Below are positions 10,235-20,739 of a stretch of 64,000 nt of DNA, piece by piece. The position numbers were made by a program, and so were the translations under genes. The notes beneath the pieces were generated by a model that was not told the origin of the DNA, did not search any database, and saw only the letters and a program-made list of their open reading frames with translations. This DNA is from Wyeomyia smithii (Eukaryota; Arthropoda; Insecta; Diptera; Culicidae): positions 215,129,493 to 215,193,492 of the forward strand of contig NC_073695.1 of NCBI RefSeq assembly GCF_029784165.1, in the 5' to 3' direction. The stretch's first letter is position 1, and every line of letters begins with the position of its first letter.

Positions 10235-11753
10235 AGGAGGTTGGCAGCACGGTCAACAATCAGTACGCGGTTCCTGTTTGCTGTAGTTTTATTTTTCAAA
10301 TTATCAGTGTTATTCACAAAAAGCAAAAGCAAAAATAGTACGTTATAGTAGAACTATGTGTGCCGTGTACGAATGTGATGGAGGGACCTCGTCTAAGTGG
10401 ATTATATGGTTGAATTTCATCAAACAAACAACCAAACTTAGGGCCTATTTATGTGTGCGGTTTGAGACTATAGGTGTAAAAAAGATAGCACAAGTGTGTT
10501 TTGCGGAAAAGCGGATGAAAAACGCTATAGTTTACATAGGTACAGGTAACATAATCAAGCGAGTGATAAAGGAGAGAGAGCGAGACAGAAAAAACCAGCT
10601 AAGTATCCTATGCCTTTCTTTTGCGTTCTTTGCATTTTTTAATTTGCTGCGACGGCTGACGAAAAAACTGTCAGCCGCCATGAAACTGATGCACAGGTTG
10701 GTTGCTATGATGGTGTTTTGGTAGTGGTGTTCATGTTCGCTACGCTACTAGTTATTACTGCGATGGGACTCGTGTGTGGGACGACGAATAGTTTTATCTG
10801 CTCATTTTTAATGTTTTATTGACGTGAAGCTATTTCATAAGATCTTTTAGGAACCCATTTTCGCTGTATAGGGAATGGGCAAAATTTTATTGTGCCTGCG
10901 CGACACTGTTCGTGTTTTGTGAATTCTCTAGCTTTTGAAATTTTTACAAAGTTGAGTTTAAAAATCTTAGTGGTTAAGGAAAAATATCGAATTTTTTATT
11001 TTTTTCTACTGGCAGATACTCGGGCATTATACGAAAGAAGCCCATTGACAAGTTACGTCCCAATGTACAACATCGGTTTGTTAATTTTAAAATGTTTTCA
11101 CATCTTTTAATATTGGTGTAGAAACAGAGATTATACGAATTTGATCGTTCGATTTAAAAACAGAATGCAAATGAAACTTATCGTGTCACAAAGTTAGCTT
11201 AAACTGACTTGCCATTTCTCTACGTATGATATGTGATACTTAAAAATGACATCACCAAAACTTCCGGCATCGGTAATATTTGGCATGCCGTTAATTTATT
11301 TACTTTAATTTTTTTTTCTTACAAATCCCCCAGCTTTTGATAAATATTACTATACAAAAACGTTATTCAGTTGCGCTGAAATCATGTATGGCGACGTGAC
11401 GACCTCAACGACATTATCTTTATCGTGATTAGTTCGGCATTTTGTGATTAAATTTGGAACTAGCATATGTTCCATTTGTACAAGTTTCACAGGCTTCGAA
11501 TTCATGCAACTTTGCCATTTTACAGATTAGATGAGGGACATAGCTTGTTCATTAAAGTAGTGAACGCGTCGAGCTTGCTTTCGCAATAGGCGGTCTGTCG
11601 GGGATTTCGCGCGCACTCTCGTGGTAGTGCACAGTATGCCTCTTCGAGTACGACGGCTTTACCTTTCAATGATCGCACGGTGTAACAGTGAGATGTTCGG
11701 GAGGTCTTAGAGGTTCCGTCCGAGTTGTTTTCTATTTAGCACCAACTCTCAAA
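10235..11753. other. Right part of the 10-kb core
   Basis: Mostly unique sequence between the internal array and the right arm. It contains one ATG-started frame (10356-10724). The last ~200 bp before the arm (11560-11750) are GC-richer, with no copy beside the left arm. Confidence 0.35.
10356..10724 (+). CDS. Hypothetical ORF, 122 codons, CX4C start
   Basis: Starts at an ATG about 120 bp after the end of the heptamer array. The first residues contain Cys-Ala-Val-Tyr-Glu-Cys (CX4C), the spacing seen at the start of THAP zinc-finger domains that head P-superfamily transposases. The following Cys and His of that fold and its conserved Pro/Trp residues are not clear. The C-terminal part (residues 75-122) is basic and then hydrophobic (LCLSFAFFAFF). 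No database family is recognised. It may be chance, or a frameshifted remnant of the unit's own transposase. Confidence 0.2.
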   Translation: MCAVYECDGGTSSKWIIWLNFIKQTTKLRAYLCVRFETIGVKKIAQVCFAEKRMKNAIVYIGTGNIIKRVIKERERDRKNQLSILCLSFAFFAFFNLLRRLTKKLSAAMKLMHRLVAMMVFW

Positions 11754-12576
11754 AAATTATTTTACAAGAGAAAAAACGTGTTGTAGATGTTATATCCTCT
11801 AAAATTGCGGTCGGCTTACAGTTTCCGAATAAAGTTTAACGTCTTACGAAATAAAGCTACTCATTGATTCGTGAATGGGTAAATTAAGGTGTTCATGAGC
11901 AGAAACGCGTAGAGTCGTACGATACGTAAGGTAACCGAAATTACTTAACCTCCACGATTCGCTTGTATCCCGTCACTGCAAATATGATAAGGTTTCAAAC
12001 ATGTTGGCACCTGGCGCGCTTTCGTGAGTTCATATATCGAAGATCGCACCACTAACCTCGGGAAAGTGCGTGCACGTTCAAAATTGGAAGAGTCGGTCAG
12101 TTCCTCTATTAGTACAAAGCTCGTTATTCCCGTCGTACTCCTAAAATCCTTAATCAATGAAACAAAACGTCTTAGATACACAAAGATAGTTTTGCGAAAA
12201 ATATCTTAGTGGACGAGGGCCCATACCCATAAATACCGCCATGAATTTTATCCTATGTTGAGAAGAAACGCGACAGACAACTAACACAAAATTCCTATAC
12301 CCGTGGTGCTTGTGGAGTGTGCAGGAGTATATCCGGCCTCTAGTAACAACAAGTATCGAATTAACACCCCTTTCCTTCCTTCCTTTGATCTACGTTCTGG
12401 ACCGGCAGGCGTCGGTACTGATCAGCATGCAGGGGTTATTGGAGATGCACATCGAAAAGCTAAATCCCAAGCAGTAATCACTAAATTCGATTTACAACTC
12501 CAATCGATCCTGGTCAGTAACGAAGTGGCAACCGGTGGTGATCAATCAAGCTCAAGCTCAAGCTCAAGCTCAAGCT
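11754..12576 (-). repeat. Right inverted arm
   Basis: Reverse complement of 2541-3357. Differences include a ~6-bp duplication (GGGTAT) near 12220 and a change near 11950 that truncates the inward frame. The outward frame (12303-12578 on the plus strand) stays open, ends in serines and then meets a TAA at the satellite boundary. Confidence 0.9.
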
Positions 12577-15003
12577 AAAGTTTAAAGTTTAAAGTTTAAA
12601 GTTTAAAGTTTAAAGTTTAAAGTTTAAAGTTTAAAGTTTAAAGTTTAAAGTTTAAAGTTTAAAGTTTAAAGTTTAAAGTTTAAAGTTTAAAGTTTAAAGT
12701 TTAAAGTTTAAAGTTTAAAGTTTAAAGTTTAAAGTTTAAAGTTTAAAGTTTAAAGTTTAAAGTTTAAAGTTTAAAGTTTAAAGTTTAAAGTTTAAAGTTT
12801 AAAGTTTAAAGTTTAAAGTTTAAAGTTTAAAGTTTAAAGTTTAAAGTTTAAAGTTTAAAGTTTAAAGTTTAAAGTTTAAAGTTTAAAGTTTAAAGTTTAA
12901 AGTTTAAAGTTTAAAGTTTAAAGTTTAAAGTTTAAAGTTTAAAGTTTAAAGTTTAAAGTTTAAAGTTTAAAGTTTAAAGTTTAAAGTTTAAAGTTTAAAG
13001 TTTAAAGTTTAAAGTTTAAAGTTTAAAGTTTAAAGTTTAAAGTTTAAAGTTTAAAGTTTAAAGTTTAAAGTTTAAAGTTTAAAGTTTAAAGTTTAAAGTT
13101 TAAAGTTTAAAGTTTAAAGTTTAAAGTTTAAAGTTTAAAGTTTAAAGTTTAAAGTTTAAAGTTTAAAGTTTAAAGTTTAAAGTTTAAAGTTTAAAGTTTA
13201 AAGTTTAAAGTTTAAAGTTTAAAGTTTAAAGTTTAAAGTTTAAAGTTTAAAGTTTAAAGTTTAAAGTTTAAAGTTTAAAGTTTAAAGTTTAAAGTTTAAA
13301 GTTTAAAGTTTAAAGTTTAAAGTTTAAAGTTTAAAGTTTAAAGTTTAAAGTTTAAAGTTTAAAGTTTAAAGTTTAAAGTTTAAAGTTTAAAGTTTAAAGT
13401 TTAAAGTTTAAAGTTTAAAGTTTAAAGTTTAAAGTTTAAAGTTTAAAGTTTAAAGTTTAAAGTTTAAAGTTTAAAGTTTAAAGTTTAAAGTTTAAAGTTT
13501 AAAGTTTAAAGTTTAAAGTTTAAAGTTTAAAGTTTAAAGTTTAAAGTTTAAAGTTTAAAGTTTAAAGTTTAAAGTTTAAAGTTTAAAGTTTAAAGTTTAA
13601 AGTTTAAAGTTTAAAGTTTAAAGTTTAAAGTTTAAAGTTTAAAGTTTAAAGTTTAAAGTTTAAAGTTTAAAGTTTAAAGTTTAAAGTTTAAAGTTTAAAG
13701 TTTAAAGTTTAAAGTTTAAAGTTTAAAGTTTAAAGTTTAAAGTTTAAAGTTTAAAGTTTAAAGTTTAAAGTTTAAAGTTTAAAGTTTAAAGTTTAAAGTT
13801 TAAAGTTTAAAGTTTAAAGTTTAAAGTTTAAAGTTTAAAGTTTAAAGTTTAAAGTTTAAAGTTTAAAGTTTAAAGTTTAAAGTTTAAAGTTTAAAGTTTA
13901 AAGTTTAAAGTTTAAAGTTTAAAGTTTAAAGTTTAAAGTTTAAAGTTTAAAGTTTAAAGTTTAAAGTTTAAAGTTTAAAGTTTAAAGTTTAAAGTTTAAA
14001 GTTTAAAGTTTAAAGTTTAAAGTTTAAAGTTTAAAGTTTAAAGTTTAAAGTTTAAAGTTTAAAGTTTAAAGTTTAAAGTTTAAAGTTTAAAGTTTAAAGT
14101 TTAAAGTTTAAAGTTTAAAGTTTAAAGTTTAAAGTTTAAAGTTTAAAGTTTAAAGTTTAAAGTTTAAAGTTTAAAGTTTAAAGTTTAAAGTTTAAAGTTT
14201 AAAGTTTAAAGTTTAAAGTTTAAAGTTTAAAGTTTAAAGTTTAAAGTTTAAAGTTTAAAGTTTAAAGTTTAAAGTTTAAAGTTTAAAGTTTAAAGTTTAA
14301 AGTTTAAAGTTTAAAGTTTAAAGTTTAAAGTTTAAAGTTTAAAGTTTAAAGTTTAAAGTTTAAAGTTTAAAGTTTAAAGTTTAAAGTTTAAAGTTTAAAG
14401 TTTAAAGTTTAAAGTTTAAAGTTTAAAGTTTAAAGTTTAAAGTTTAAAGTTTAAAGTTTAAAGTTTAAAGTTTAAAGTTTAAAGTTTAAAGTTTAAAGTT
14501 TAAAGTTTAAAGTTTAAAGTTTAAAGTTTAAAGTTTAAAGTTTAAAGTTTAAAGTTTAAAGTTTAAAGTTTAAAGTTTAAAGTTTAAAGTTTAAAGTTTA
14601 AAGTTTAAAGTTTAAAGTTTAAAGTTTAAAGTTTAAAGTTTAAAGTTTAAAGTTTAAAGTTTAAAGTTTAAAGTTTAAAGTTTAAAGTTTAAAGTTTAAA
14701 GTTTAAAGTTTAAAGTTTAAAGTTTAAAGTTTAAAGTTTAAAGTTTAAAGTTTAAAGTTTAAAGTTTAAAGTTTAAAGTTTAAAGTTTAAAGTTTAAAGT
14801 TTAAAGTTTAAAGTTTAAAGTTTAAAGTTTAAAGTTTAAAGTTTAAAGTTTAAAGTTTAAAGTTTAAAGTTTAAAGTTTAAAGTTTAAAGTTTAAAGTTT
14901 AAAGTTTAAAGTTTAAAGTTTAAAGTTTAAAGTTTAAAGTTTAAAGTTTAAAGTTTAAAGTTTAAAGTTTAAAGTTTAAAGTTTAAAATTTAAAGTTTAA
15001 AGT
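12577..15003 (+). repeat. GTTTAAA heptamer array, 2.4 kb
   Basis: About 346 copies of AAAGTTT with essentially no variants until the last ~20 bp. Such homogeneity means recent expansion or efficient homogenisation. Each unit contains the palindrome TTTAAA, so single strands could fold into hairpins. The start abuts the hexamer tip of the right arm without spacer. Confidence 0.98.
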
Positions 15004-15300
15004 TAAAAGTTGAAAGTTGAAAGTTGAAAAATTAAAGTTGAAAGTTGGAAGTTGAAAGTTGATAGCTGAAAATTTATAGTTGATAGTGGAAAGTTGAAGG
15101 TTTTTGTAAGATTTGAAATTTTAATTTTGAAACTTGAAATTTGAAATTTGAAATCTAAAATTTGAAATTTTAAATTTGAAATTTGAAATTTGGAATTTGA
15201 AATTTAAAATCTGAAACTTGAAATTTGAAATTTGAAATCTGGAATTTGAAATATGAAATTATTAGTTTGAAATTTGAAAGTTTAAGTTTAAAATCGAAAG
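15004..15300 (+). repeat. Decayed heptamers (GTTGAAA, TTTGAAA)
   Basis: The perfect array gives way to GTTGAAA and then to TTTGAAA/TTTGAAATC words that mostly keep the 7-bp spacing. It ends at the TA next to the pogo-like element. Confidence 0.8.
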
Positions 15301-15306
15301 ATTTTA

Positions 15307-16388
15307 CAGTTATTCCCCGATATAAGGCAACTTTATTTTTCTTTTCGTTACGTTATATCGAATTACAGTTAGGGTAGCGAACTTATTCTAAGCAGCTTTA
15401 GGAACCGCTTGTGTATTGAGATGTGTTCTCTATCTTTTTCTCTGTCAGAACTTGTTTTCAGATTGAAAAATTAAGTAAGCAAACGTTAACAATAAACAAT
15501 TAAAGTTACCAATCGTGGGACACTATTCCAATCACCCCGAACCTATTTTAGGCAGTTTCCATCTGTTTTGCAGGCGTTTTTTTTTTCAGCACCCGAAGTG
15601 AGTCCTGCATGGCTGCAATATAGGTCGATTTGTTTCAAATGGTGATTGTTCACAGATTCCTTTGTGATTAACGGTATTTCTTATATTCGAAAGACAGCTA
15701 GACAATCAAAGTTTTCGTTTCCATCATTGAAATTGTCGATATTGATCAATATCCTGGAGTTTAAGGCCTGCTTCCTTCAACTGATTAAAATAGGCGCCAC
15801 TGCTTAAGCCGTTCCCTACCCTATATCGAAGCAAAAAAAAAATTTTTTTAAATGCAAGAATGTTGATGGTTACTCAAAAATGCCAAAAACCTGTTCCCCA
15901 TAACATATCAGTATTCCAAAACCTTTCTTATGCCCATTTAGAAATATTTTCAACAAGTAAAAAAAAATTTATTGATACAAGAGATTACTCAAAGATGCGT
16001 GAAATCCTTTTTTTTTGCTTCACCTATCAGTGTTTTAAAACCTTTTTTATGTCCATTTAGAGAAAATTTCAACAAGCAAAAAAAATTCTTTTAATTGATG
16101 CAAGACTGTGAATTGTTACTGAAGGATGCGTGAAAACCTATTAGTATTTTTGAACCTTTTTTATGGCCATTCAGGACAATTTTCGCATCGGTTTCATTGG
16201 TTTCAAAACTTACTACAAACATTTTTTAGGAGTAATTTATAACCCAAAAACAGTTGATGTATCATTTATTTTCAATTTCATTACAGCTTAAAAAGTTACG
16301 TTATATCGATGTAAAAGTTAAGTTACATCGAGTTACGTTATATTGAGGTTGCTTTATACCGAGGTTGCCTTATATCAAGGTATGACTG
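15307..16388. mobile_element. pogo/Tigger-like non-autonomous element
   Basis: Left end CAGTTATTCCCCGATATAAG and right end the complement of CAGTCATACCTTGATATAAG, flanked by TA on both sides (15305-15306, 16389-16390). Subterminal words GTTACGTTATATCGA are repeated near both ends. CAGT ends with a TA duplication fit pogo/Tigger elements. The interior has three imperfect tandem copies of a 115-131-bp unit (15850-16190). There is no transposase frame. A fragment with similar subterminal words is at 58288-58390. Confidence 0.75.
15850..16190 (+). repeat. Three ~115-131-bp tandem units
   Basis: Each unit has a TTACTCAAA.ATGC-type start (15869, 15984, 16115), then AACCTTTTTTATG.CCATTTAG and an A-run. 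They are imperfect copies inside the pogo-like element. Confidence 0.75.
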
Positions 16389-16390
16389 TA

Positions 16391-16680
16391 GTTGAATGTT
16401 TAAAGTAGAAAGTTGATAGTTGAAAGTTGTAAATCGATAGTCGAAAAAATAAGTTAAAAGTCGAAGTTGACAGCTTGACAAAGATTTGAAGTTGGGAGTT
16501 AAGAGTTGCAAGTTGAAAGGTAGATGTTAAATAATAAAAGTAAAAATTAAAAATAAGTAAAAAGTAACAATTTAAAATGAAAAGTGGAAAGCAATTTAGA
16601 AGTGAGAACCAACTATTGAAGTAAAATACATTGAACAAATAAATCAATATTGAAAAACAAAAAAATCAAAAAGCAATAAA
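16391..16680 (+). repeat. Decayed A-rich heptamer tract
   Basis: GTTGAAAGTT and AAGTTAAA-type words resume directly after the pogo-like element, so that element probably inserted into one longer heptamer tract running from 12577 to about 16680. Confidence 0.6.
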
Positions 16681-18274
16681 TGAAATTGAAGTTTCAGTCC
16701 GTAATTCTAAGTACAATACTGCAAAAAAGCCAAACCCCTTAGTCAAATTTTTGTTTTCTAGATCGGATTTCATAAGATTATCCAAAAATTTGAGCTCTCT
16801 ATTTATATTTACACTGATTAAGTACGAGTTTCAAAACTGTAGAATGAAAAATTCAGAATCAAAAAACCAAATCACCAAGGAATTGTTTCCTTGCAAAACG
16901 AAAAGACTAAAAGTAGAGAAAAAAAAATATATGAATTAATACTAGTGTTTACGTCGTATATGGATAATACATCATTTCACCTAGATCCCACGAAAAGTCA
17001 CAATGCGCCGAACCATGACGACAGTGCTTTTATGAAAGTAGACTTACCAACGCGAAAAACCAACATGACTCGGTTTCCAGGCTTGGGTGCTAATAACTGC
17101 TAGAAAGCTCCGGTTTCTACGGTGGCATGATGTTTACATTTCCAATCTTTTCCGACAGGTTCTAAGTGCCGTACACCGCGGAGAAGAAGATTACGGATTC
17201 TGTTGGCTTAGCAACAAATTTGCTTCCCTCTGGTAAACAGAGCACGCAGCGTAACCTCATCAAAGTTGTACTCCGTAGGTAACAACGCCAAATGGATACC
17301 GCCAACATTTGTCTTCTAGGGCGTATCGGGCGTAATAAACTCGAGGGGTGAATATTCCAGGAGGGAAAAGATTTATTCTATTCTATCTTAATTCTTCTTC
17401 ATTCAGTCCATTATAAGTTCATATTAATAAAATCCTTAAGGGTCGGCCATAATTTTTTGCCCTACTTCTCGTCCTACATCTCGTTTCGAATCAAATGATA
17501 TGAACGGAAAAATACCATCCTTTCCCGTGTGTATACGTGTGAAGGTTGCTATGCGAGTTGTTGGAGGGAAAACATTACATCGGATGTATGAAGCGCACCT
17601 TATTTTCCAAACATGCAAGAGTCGAGAAGGGCACGAGAATCTCGGCTCCGCTGAAAGATTTCTTTCATTTGATTATTAAAGGTGTTGCCTGGCAAAAACG
17701 AGAGCCGAATAAATCATGTACACCTGGAGCCGCTGTAGGTGGGGAAATAATTCTCCCCACTTACACGTAGCACTTGTGGCTTACTTAAGCGGGACTTACT
17801 AAGTGGATGGATGCATGGATGGATGAGGTTTCTCGCTGAAGGAGCCTACACTGTCGGATTTCCATAAGTGCTCTCAATTAAGGTGTGCTCTTGTTTTAAA
17901 AGCTGCTATTATTCATTACGCCAACGAGGGAAGGTTGATTTTCTTTGTCACATGCTTGGAAAATTTTGATGAAATGTATCAAATAGCAGGTAGTGTGCTA
18001 TGTGTAGCGAAGCTTGGACAAGTAGCCACATTGATACCTGACTAGAATAGGAGTTACATTTAACGAGAACGAAATTTAAATAAAACTTCAACTAACCGGA
18101 ATAAATCAATTACAGATTTAAAGCAATTTATCACTAGTAACGCTGACTGAGCATACAAAGTAACAAACTTAATAAAAAATGCCGAAAGCAAGTGCAATAT
18201 AATTTCAGTCCCATCACGATTCCGATATCGCATATCCCTTCAGCCCTAAACTTACAGTAAAAAATCAATTTAAA
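16681..18274. other. Unique sequence, no recognised gene
   Basis: Short frames only. On the minus strand 17110-17300 a run with protein-like composition (ALLPTEYNFDEVTLRALF) is stopped after about 30 codons and continues in the same phase; I do not recognise it. GGAT words repeat at 17805-17825. Confidence 0.3.
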
Positions 18275-19030
18275 TTAATTTTGGCATTGGGCGCCACAAG
18301 AAAAGCTATCTGCTAGCTCGGAACGAAATTCGTCGTTTGTTCTGCTACGTATTGACCGCTGCCAGGCCGGTGGATAATCAAACCTGAAGCTGATCGGTTG
18401 CCCTTCTGCCATCTTTCGTTCCGATTCTGCCAGGGCTCTAGCAATTCGGATAGAGCTTACCGCTGGAGGTCCCAAACCAAAGCAGTTGTAAAACCATTCC
18501 GCAATCGATCTTTCCCTTCCGCGTGGCGACGCGGACGTGCCTGGAAGGAAGTCGGAAAACTTTTGTCGTGCAGAACGCGGTTGATATCGATTCCGGAGAC
18601 GCAACCGCCCAGCCGTCGTCGTCGTTGTCGTCGGCCGCGCAACCCGCTGCCGGATTGGATCAAATGAACAACCAGTTCGTAAAACCTTAGTCGGATGTAG
18701 CCGATGGAAGAATGGCTGCAGATGCGGTATCCGAGCTTTGATTATACTTTTAAGGATACTCACGTTTTCTTTCCGACAGTCGCGCATTTCGCAGTCGTCT
18801 TCTTCCGGCCGCGATGCTCAGGCCAAGACTGTCGTCAACGCCGTTGTCGTCGTCGTCGTCGCCGTCGTCTTGGTTTGTTAGGTTGGCAGAGTCTGTCGTG
18901 TGGAATGCCACAGAATGCAATTTCAAATCACACGCGGATGCTCTCAGGTTTTAACATCCAAAGTGGACTTGGGCAGTGGAGGGTAGGAGGGAACTGGTTT
19001 ACTACATGTCACGATTTACACACGTGATAA
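18275..19030. other. GC-rich island with overlapping frames
   Basis: The base composition is clearly richer in G and C than its surroundings, with two CGT-triplet tracts (18615-18640 and 18838-18871). A 170-codon minus-strand frame (18787 to 18275) has a six-threonine run coded by the triplet repeat. On the plus strand a different phase at 18570-18670 has a more protein-like composition (AVDIDSGDATAQPSSSS) and is preceded by TTTTGTCGTGCAG, which resembles a 3' splice site. It could be an exon or exon relic of a host gene or the edge of a promoter. No family is recognised, and neither strand is proven. Confidence 0.3.
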
Positions 19031-19465
19031 AGTTTCATTGTTTGCTTATGGATTAGCTGCACGAGCGATCGAGATCGGGATGGCAGGAAGACGATACGCC
19101 TTGTACGATATCATCGCGCGGTTTTGAGCTGTAATTGGTTGCATCTTTTTCCATCTATTTCTGAAATATTGAGGAAACGTTCTCTGCAACAGCTTTTCGT
19201 TGAGTTGATACTGCTGAACAACCGGTTATAGGGACAGTATTATTTTCACATAAAAAGTGTGCAAATGTCATTTTGAACGCAAACGTATTATTAACTGAAA
19301 GTTTCTCCCGTAAACATGTTTGCCACTAGTGAGGTTACAAATCATAAATTGATTATATAAATACTTGAATTGAGTGTTAGTGTTTCACATTCCTATAATT
19401 TAATGAATAAAAATGATTTTTTGAAATAAGCTTTGAACACATTTGGAAAAACAAAAGTTTCAGGG
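19031..19465. other. No feature seen
   Basis: Unique AT-rich sequence up to the TA that flanks the next MITE. Confidence 0.4.
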
Positions 19466-19467
19466 TA

Positions 19468-20355
19468 CCGTGGAATGGGGTGAAATTGATCAGTGGGGTG
19501 AAATTGATCACCAGAAAATTCGTGATAAAAAATACTAATCAAAAGATATTGTTCTTACAACACAAGGCAATACTAACGTGTCCTTAAACGCAACTTTTGC
19601 ATGATTCACATATCTGTCAAAGTTAACCCTTCGTGCCCGGTGCAATTTTTCATATTTTCGAAAAATTCTTCTAACTCAGTCAAAACTCAATCAAATTTGA
19701 TCAAACAAGTTTCAAAATAACAAAAAAAAAAGTATTGAATTTACTTAAAGTAATCTTAGTTGAGGGTTTATTACGTTAAATTTGGAAAAGAGAGTAAGGT
19801 TTGATAAAAAGCTCAAAAAATGTAATTTTCAGCAATGATCATTCCATACCATTGAAGAAATACTGATGAATAAGCAAGAAACCACAAAGATTTTAATTTC
19901 AGAGCTAGTTTTTGAGCTTTTGCAACAAACCGAATTGAAATCTGTCTAACGACGATCAAATAAGAGCAAATTTAGCAACAAGCAGCTCGTGAACCAAAAT
20001 AAACAAATTTCAACCTGAAATATCATTCATTTCGTGTCCAAACTAGCTGTGATTGATATTTTTCAGCACAGAAATCATCATTTATCTTTAGCATATCGAA
20101 AAAAACCACATTGCCAAAAGAATGTATGGACTTCAATGGTGATCAATTTCACCCCAATTTACCTCATAGTACCTCATAGAATTATCGAATTTGCTTCATG
20201 AAGTAGACGATAGAAATTTCACCAATAGCCATAGGGGTTTACTGGAGCACATACTAGTGCTTGTTTTAAAATTATACTATTTCGGGAAAAATGTACATGA
20301 AGCTAGTTAAGTGGAAAGTATTATAAAAATTTCTCAATTTCACCCCGTTCCATGA
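19468..20355. mobile_element. TA-flanked MITE family A, copy 1 (888 bp)
   Basis: Begins CCGTGGAATGGGGTGAAATT after TA (19466-19467) and ends in the imperfect complement before TA (20356-20357). The copy at 54456-55319 aligns along the whole length. It is non-coding and has Tc1/mariner-like target choice. Confidence 0.85.
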
Positions 20356-20739
20356 TAACGCGGTCCCCTGTGATAATATTAAGTACCAAAATACGAAAAG
20401 TGATGTCATAATATTTGCAAAGAGGATTTTTTTCTTAACAAGAGATTTTTGGAAGGAGCGTTTACATGTTTCAATAACAAGTTTAGATTCAGTAAAAAGT
20501 TTATTATGTAGAATACTGGGCTATAAAAAAGATCTTTTTAGAACTAGCTGAAAAATTAAGAACATCGCAATTATTTTTAGAATATGTCTAATCTTTGTGT
20601 TTTGTAATGTTTCGCTAATGTTTTTGGTTTATCTTAAAAATTTGTTGCTTTTTTAATGACGGTACTAAACGAACTCTTATATCATGAAAATAAATCACAG
20701 TTTTTAGAGTTATTTTTCGGTAGAAGTGAAATATTCAAT

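Larger units (their letters stand above)
2541..12576. mobile_element. 10-kb unit bounded by 0.82-kb inverted arms
   Basis: Two arms, 2541-3357 and 11754-12576, are reverse complements at about 95 percent identity by eye. Their outermost bases are an AGCTTG/CAAGCT hexamer repeat. The heptamer AAAGTTT lies directly outside both ends (2534-2540 and 12577-12583) and could be a 7-bp target duplication, although the right side is a satellite of that same word, so chance or microhomology is possible. The 8.4-kb core holds nested MITEs, a hAT-like inverted repeat, a heptamer array and no recognisable transposase. Long arms with repetitive tips recall Foldback/Galileo-type elements of the P superfamily. 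An inverted segmental duplication is the alternative. Confidence 0.6.

Noticed and set aside
12303..12578. Serine-tailed frame in both arms as a real protein
   Set aside because: No ATG, the tail is made by the hexamer repeat, the stop is supplied by the satellite, and changes between arms are mostly non-synonymous.
472..15003. Heptamer arrays as telomeric repeats
   Set aside because: Insect telomere repeat is TTAGG, and dipterans use other systems. These units are A/T heptamers inside a long scaffold with elements on both sides.
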